A stretch of 61,714 nucleotides of DNA from Deltaproteobacteria bacterium. GTDB taxonomy: Bacteria > Desulfobacterota > Desulfuromonadia > Geobacterales > Geobacteraceae. The position numbers were made by a program, and so were the translations under genes. Below the pieces are notes generated by a model. The model did no database searches. It had not been told where the DNA came from and saw only the letters and a list, made by a program, of their open reading frames with translations. Shown one piece after another: positions 58,354 through 61,714 of this stretch (position 1 is its first letter; each line of letters opens with the position of its first letter). Location: the NCBI GenBank assembly GCA_009668975.1, contig SBEG01000024.1:1-61714 (forward strand). Reading direction: 5' to 3'.

Positions 58354-61300
58354 GCTTGCAACTCGACTGGTGGGCAGGCCTCAATCACGGCGGTCTGCTG
58401 ATAGCCCCTAACAAGGTCCAGGAATACTTCCGTCAGGAACTTGATCCGCTGCACTATGGAAAAGCTGAACGGCTGCGCCGCGAGATTACCCGTTTCGATG
58501 GCACCAGCGAAAGTCTCTCGCCGCTCCTCGATTTCCTCCTGGAAGATCTCTGCCACTTGCCCGCCGCTGAATGGCAGAAGGCGCAGCATATTGACTCGAA
58601 GTGGTCACTCAGCAGCTTCACCACGGAACAGATCAAGCCACGCCGTATCTGGGTTGGCCCCAAGGGTGAGACGCTGCCCGTGTTCGTTCCCCAGGCAGGC
58701 AGCAGCAAGACGATCGGTAATCGTCTGGGGGTCGGCAAGTCACGGCGGTTACTCAGTCGAGTTCTGGAATGGCTACGCCGTCAACAGCAACCTTTGGCGT
58801 TGATCACCAACGGGCGGCAGCTGCGATTGGTGCACGCTGGTCAGGATTATGACGCCTGGTGTGAATGGGATATCGATCTCTGGTTCGCGGAAGGAGCCCC
58901 CAGTGCCCAGGTAACCGCCTGGCGGCAACTGTTGGATAGGTCGGTTCTGCTTACCTCCGGCAAGGAAGCGCCCGGCACCCTATTGTCCGCCATTCTCGAC
59001 TCGCGTAAAGGGCAGGCTGAGCTTTCTTCCGTCTTGGGCGAGCGGGTCCGGTTGGCGGTTGAGGAGTTGATCACCGCTTCCCATAGCGCCATCGAATCCG
59101 CTAGAGAGCAAGGTGTCCTGTTTGACTACCGCGATCTGTATATGGCCGGCACTCGTATCATCATGCGCTGCATCATTGCCCTGTTCGCCGAGGCTCGTGG
59201 TCTGCTGCCGGTGGACAACCGTATCTACCAACATTCTTACAGTATCGACGGCCTTCGACAGCAGTTGGACCGCAGAGCCAGTGGGCGTGGCGGTGAACGT
59301 CTTGCCCAAGGTCGGAGTGCCTGGCCCCGTGTAGTTGCCCTGTTCAACCTGATACACCAGGGCTCTTCCCATGAAGCTTTACCGGTCCCCCAGTACAGCG
59401 GCAACCTGTTCATGCCGGGTAATGCGGCTAGTGATGACAGTCTGACCAGAGCCTTGGCTCAACTGGAGGCTCCCACCAATCCGGTCAGCGACAAGCAGGT
59501 CCGTCAAATCCTCCGGTTGTTAACCCGAACCAAGGTACAAGTTCGTCAGGGACGGCGAAGTACCTGGGTAGATGGACCGGTGGACTTCGCGGCTCTCTCC
59601 ACCGAATACATCGGTATCCTCTATGAAGGTTTGCTGGACTTCGAACTGAAACGCGCAGAAGACGGTGATCCGATAATCTTCCTGAGTGTAGGCCGTCAAC
59701 CGGCGCTGCCTCTTTCCCGTCTGGAGGGGATGGATGACAAAGCTATTAAACAGTTATTCGAGGAATTGAAAAAGAAAGATTCCGGCCCTGTCGCTGAGGA
59801 TGAAGGTGATAGTGATGATGAAAGCGCTGAGGAAGAAGATCAAACTGAAGATCTGGATCTCGATGCCGCCGATTCCGAGCAGGAGCCTGCCGATTATACA
59901 ATTGAAGTGGAGGCTGAGGTAACTGTTGGGGATGAAGTTGAAATCGCTATTAATGCCAATGATCTAGAGCGCGCTCAGGCTTGGCTAGAACGGGCCGCCG
60001 AGGTTGCCGGTTTGGTGAAGAAACCCCGTGGTCGTGCTGCTGATGCTGCTGGAGCCTACGAGCAGGCACGACGATCAGAAGGAAAAAAACTATGTGCCCG
60101 TCTCATAGCTCCGGGTCAATTCTATCTGGTTCGCTGGGGTGGTACCCGAAAGGGTGCCGGGACATTCTACACACGCCCTCAGCTTGCTGCTCCTACTGTA
60201 CGTCGGACGCTTCAACCGCTCGCATTCGAATCGGTGCGCACCGAAATAGATGCCAGAACTGGATTGGAAGAAGTCGTTGAGTGGGCACCCCGTAAACCTG
60301 AAGTGATCTTGTCATTGAAGGTTTGCGACCCGACCATGGGCTCCGGTTCCTTCCTCGTTAGCGCCCTGCGATTCCTGACGGATGCCTTGGTGCAGTCTCT
60401 CTACCATCACCACCGCATTTACCGTACTGATACTGGAGCGGTGGCCCGCCTGGCTGACGGTCGTGAATTGACCAAAGACACTGAGCAGCCGATTCCCTTG
60501 CAGCCGGATCATGAGGCGTTCGAGGACATGCTGCGGGTACAGTTGAAGCGACATGTCGTCGAGCGGTGTATTTATGGTGCGGACATTGATCCATTAGCAG
60601 TAGAACTGGGGCGAATGGCACTTTGGGTGGAGACGATGGACCGCACCCTGCCATTCGGATTCCTTGATCACAAACTCAAGGTTGGTAACACCCTACTCGG
60701 CACTTGGTTCGACACCTTCCGCGAGTATCCGGCAATGGCTTGGGAACGAGAGGGTGGCGATAAGGACTATCAGAAGGATAAGCCCGATCGACTCATTAAC
60801 CATTATTACATCGATGCGAAGGGAAAGAAGCGCGGCGATGTTTTCACGGCGGCAATCAAAGCTCGGAAGCCTGAGATACAGCAGCAGCTAATAACCCAAC
60901 TTAGCGGACAGCTTGCCTTGGGCAAAGATGTTGCCGCCGTGGACATTCATGATGAGTTAACCCAGATATTCGAAGCTCTTCACAATCTGCCGGTTCACGA
61001 GACTGAGAAGCGTGCCCACCTCTATCAAGAGAAAGTTCTGAGCAATCCCCGGTATCATTCCCTAAAAGAACGTATGGACTTGTGGTGTGCAATCTGGTTT
61101 TGGCCTGGCAATGAAATAATCAACGCACCGACACCTGACACCTTCGCAACACCCAGTGAAAAATCTCTGGCCATCGCTCGTCGTGTTGCAAGAGAAAACA
61201 AGTTCTTCCACTGGGAGCTGGAATTCCCGGATGTATTCACGCCGGAGCGGAAAGGCTTCGATGGTCTGCTCGGTAACCCACCTTGGGAGACAATGCAACC

Positions 61301-61688
61301 CAATTCTAAAGAGTTTTTTTCTAATATCGACCCACTTTACCGATCATATGGCAAGCAAGAGGCACTCGTAAAACAATTTGAATATTTTAGAGATTTACCT
61401 GAGATAGAACATAAATGGATTGAGTTCAATGCGGGGTTTAAGGCATTCGCTAATTGGATGAATAAAGTCGGTCATGCATTCGGAGACGAAATCAATGAAG
61501 ATAATGATGGTAGACGTAAACATGATCTAAATCTAGGGGGGCGTGGCAAGGATAGTTTTTCTATATCAGAACGATTACATGGCAAATGGCGTAATAGACG
61601 TTTGGGATACACAAAGTTTGCGGATTCGTGCCACCCATTCATTCATCAAGGTAGGGGTATGAATTTACCCCAGTTTCGTGGACAGTAA
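58350..61688 (+). CDS. drmMI: DISARM adenine methyltransferase DrmMI, 3' truncated by an IS
   Basis: About 1100 residues are present. An N-terminal region (GGLLIAPNKVQEYFRQELDP) and an acidic linker (about 475-540) precede the N6-adenine methyltransferase core: CDPTMGSGSFLVSALRFL (about 660) and LLGNPPWE (about 973). The frame then ends at a TAA inside insertion-sequence DNA, so the last 30 or so residues are not native and the C-terminal part of the enzyme, normally about 200 or more residues, is missing. The protein is probably inactive, and DISARM may be disabled unless the IS excises. Confidence 0.9.
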   Translation: MSLQLDWWAGLNHGGLLIAPNKVQEYFRQELDPLHYGKAERLRREITRFDGTSESLSPLLDFLLEDLCHLPAAEWQKAQHIDSKWSLSSFTTEQIKPRRIWVGPKGETLPVFVPQAGSSKTIGNRLGVGKSRRLLSRVLEWLRRQQQPLALITNGRQLRLVHAGQDYDAWCEWDIDLWFAEGAPSAQVTAWRQLLDRSVLLTSGKEAPGTLLSAILDSRKGQAELSSVLGERVRLAVEELITASHSAIESAREQGVLFDYRDLYMAGTRIIMRCIIALFAEARGLLPVDNRIYQHSYSIDGLRQQLDRRASGRGGERLAQGRSAWPRVVALFNLIHQGSSHEALPVPQYSGNLFMPGNAASDDSLTRALAQLEAPTNPVSDKQVRQILRLLTRTKVQVRQGRRSTWVDGPVDFAALSTEYIGILYEGLLDFELKRAEDGDPIIFLSVGRQPALPLSRLEGMDDKAIKQLFEELKKKDSGPVAEDEGDSDDESAEEEDQTEDLDLDAADSEQEPADYTIEVEAEVTVGDEVEIAINANDLERAQAWLERAAEVAGLVKKPRGRAADAAGAYEQARRSEGKKLCARLIAPGQFYLVRWGGTRKGAGTFYTRPQLAAPTVRRTLQPLAFESVRTEIDARTGLEEVVEWAPRKPEVILSLKVCDPTMGSGSFLVSALRFLTDALVQSLYHHHRIYRTDTGAVARLADGRELTKDTEQPIPLQPDHEAFEDMLRVQLKRHVVERCIYGADIDPLAVELGRMALWVETMDRTLPFGFLDHKLKVGNTLLGTWFDTFREYPAMAWEREGGDKDYQKDKPDRLINHYYIDAKGKKRGDVFTAAIKARKPEIQQQLITQLSGQLALGKDVAAVDIHDELTQIFEALHNLPVHETEKRAHLYQEKVLSNPRYHSLKERMDLWCAIWFWPGNEIINAPTPDTFATPSEKSLAIARRVARENKFFHWELEFPDVFTPERKGFDGLLGNPPWETMQPNSKEFFSNIDPLYRSYGKQEALVKQFEYFRDLPEIEHKWIEFNAGFKAFANWMNKVGHAFGDEINEDNDGRRKHDLNLGGRGKDSFSISERLHGKWRNRRLGYTKFADSCHPFIHQGRGMNLPQFRGQ

Positions 61689-61714
61689 GTTAAGCTGCGA
61701 GATTGAGTTCCTCG
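61640..61714 (-). mobile_element. End of a second IS3-type element cutting drmMI
   Basis: The last 25 bases on the minus strand read E-E-L-N-L-A-A-stop, the usual end of IS3-family transposases, and the bases before it include CTGTCCACGAAACTGGGGTA, a common IS3-type terminal sequence. The boundary with drmMI lies somewhere between 61640 and 61685; it cannot be fixed without the other end. It is a different element from the IS3 copy near 24 kb. Confidence 0.8.

Overview
The window looks like accessory DNA (a plasmid or integrated element) from a Geobacter-like bacterium of the Desulfuromonadales. The organism is inferred from a c-type cytochrome, a VKOR/DsbA-type oxidoreductase, YHS proteins and the mixture of plasmid-type genes; no rRNA or tRNA gene was recognised to confirm it.

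Layout. (1) 1-5.4 kb: a redox/metal cluster (CopC-like 3' end, cytochrome c, VKOR-thioredoxin, two tandem YHS proteins, a secreted transglutaminase-like protein) mixed with decayed transposase remnants. (2) 6.6-32.3 kb: one long same-strand DNA-metabolism module. It holds SSB, a RecA-like ATPase, a Cas4-like nuclease, a TSCPD protein, a methyltransferase-helicase fusion split by a complete group II intron, a CobS-like MoxR ATPase with DUF3150 and VWA/HExxH partners, a WGR protein, a CHC2-type zinc protein and many unknown small proteins. An IS3 element sits inside it. (3) 32.4-34.2 kb: three unknown leftward genes. (4) 34.5-40.4 kb: a complete leftward PRTRC cassette (A, ThiF, B, F, small ORF, C, E, ParB), typical of plasmids. 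(5) 40.8-49.6 kb: an RHH-like protein, two paralogous XRE regulators, a SagB-type oxidoreductase, a RecD2 helicase, HU and IHF-like proteins, an SRAP protein, a SLOG-type protein, HipAB with three operators and a small WGR-like gene. (6) 50-61.7 kb: a defence island with a multiubiquitin / E2 / JAB-E1 / DUF6527 operon, a divergent WYL regulator, a nucleotidyltransferase pseudogene, a phosphatase, and class 1 DISARM genes drmD and drmMI. The drmMI gene is cut by another IS3-type element at the right edge.

The most striking observation is a family of 16 structured leader elements in region 2, each directly in front of a gene or operon and all on the plus strand. Each has an outer stem, usually GGAGAC/GTCTCC, enclosing a short C-rich/G-rich hairpin, followed by a Shine-Dalgarno sequence that usually repeats GGAGAC. 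The outer stem changes sequence on both sides together in several copies (GGGCGG/CCGCCC, GGCAGGCGG/CCGCCTGCC, GGACGCAC/GTGCGTCC, and a 13-bp stem at 30958). The 3' arm is usually also complementary to the Shine-Dalgarno. This suggests a two-state translation switch shared by a regulon of DNA-processing genes. I cannot match it to a named RNA family from memory. A different leader with the same logic (10 bp of pairing over the ribosome site) precedes a 43-residue protein at 32122.
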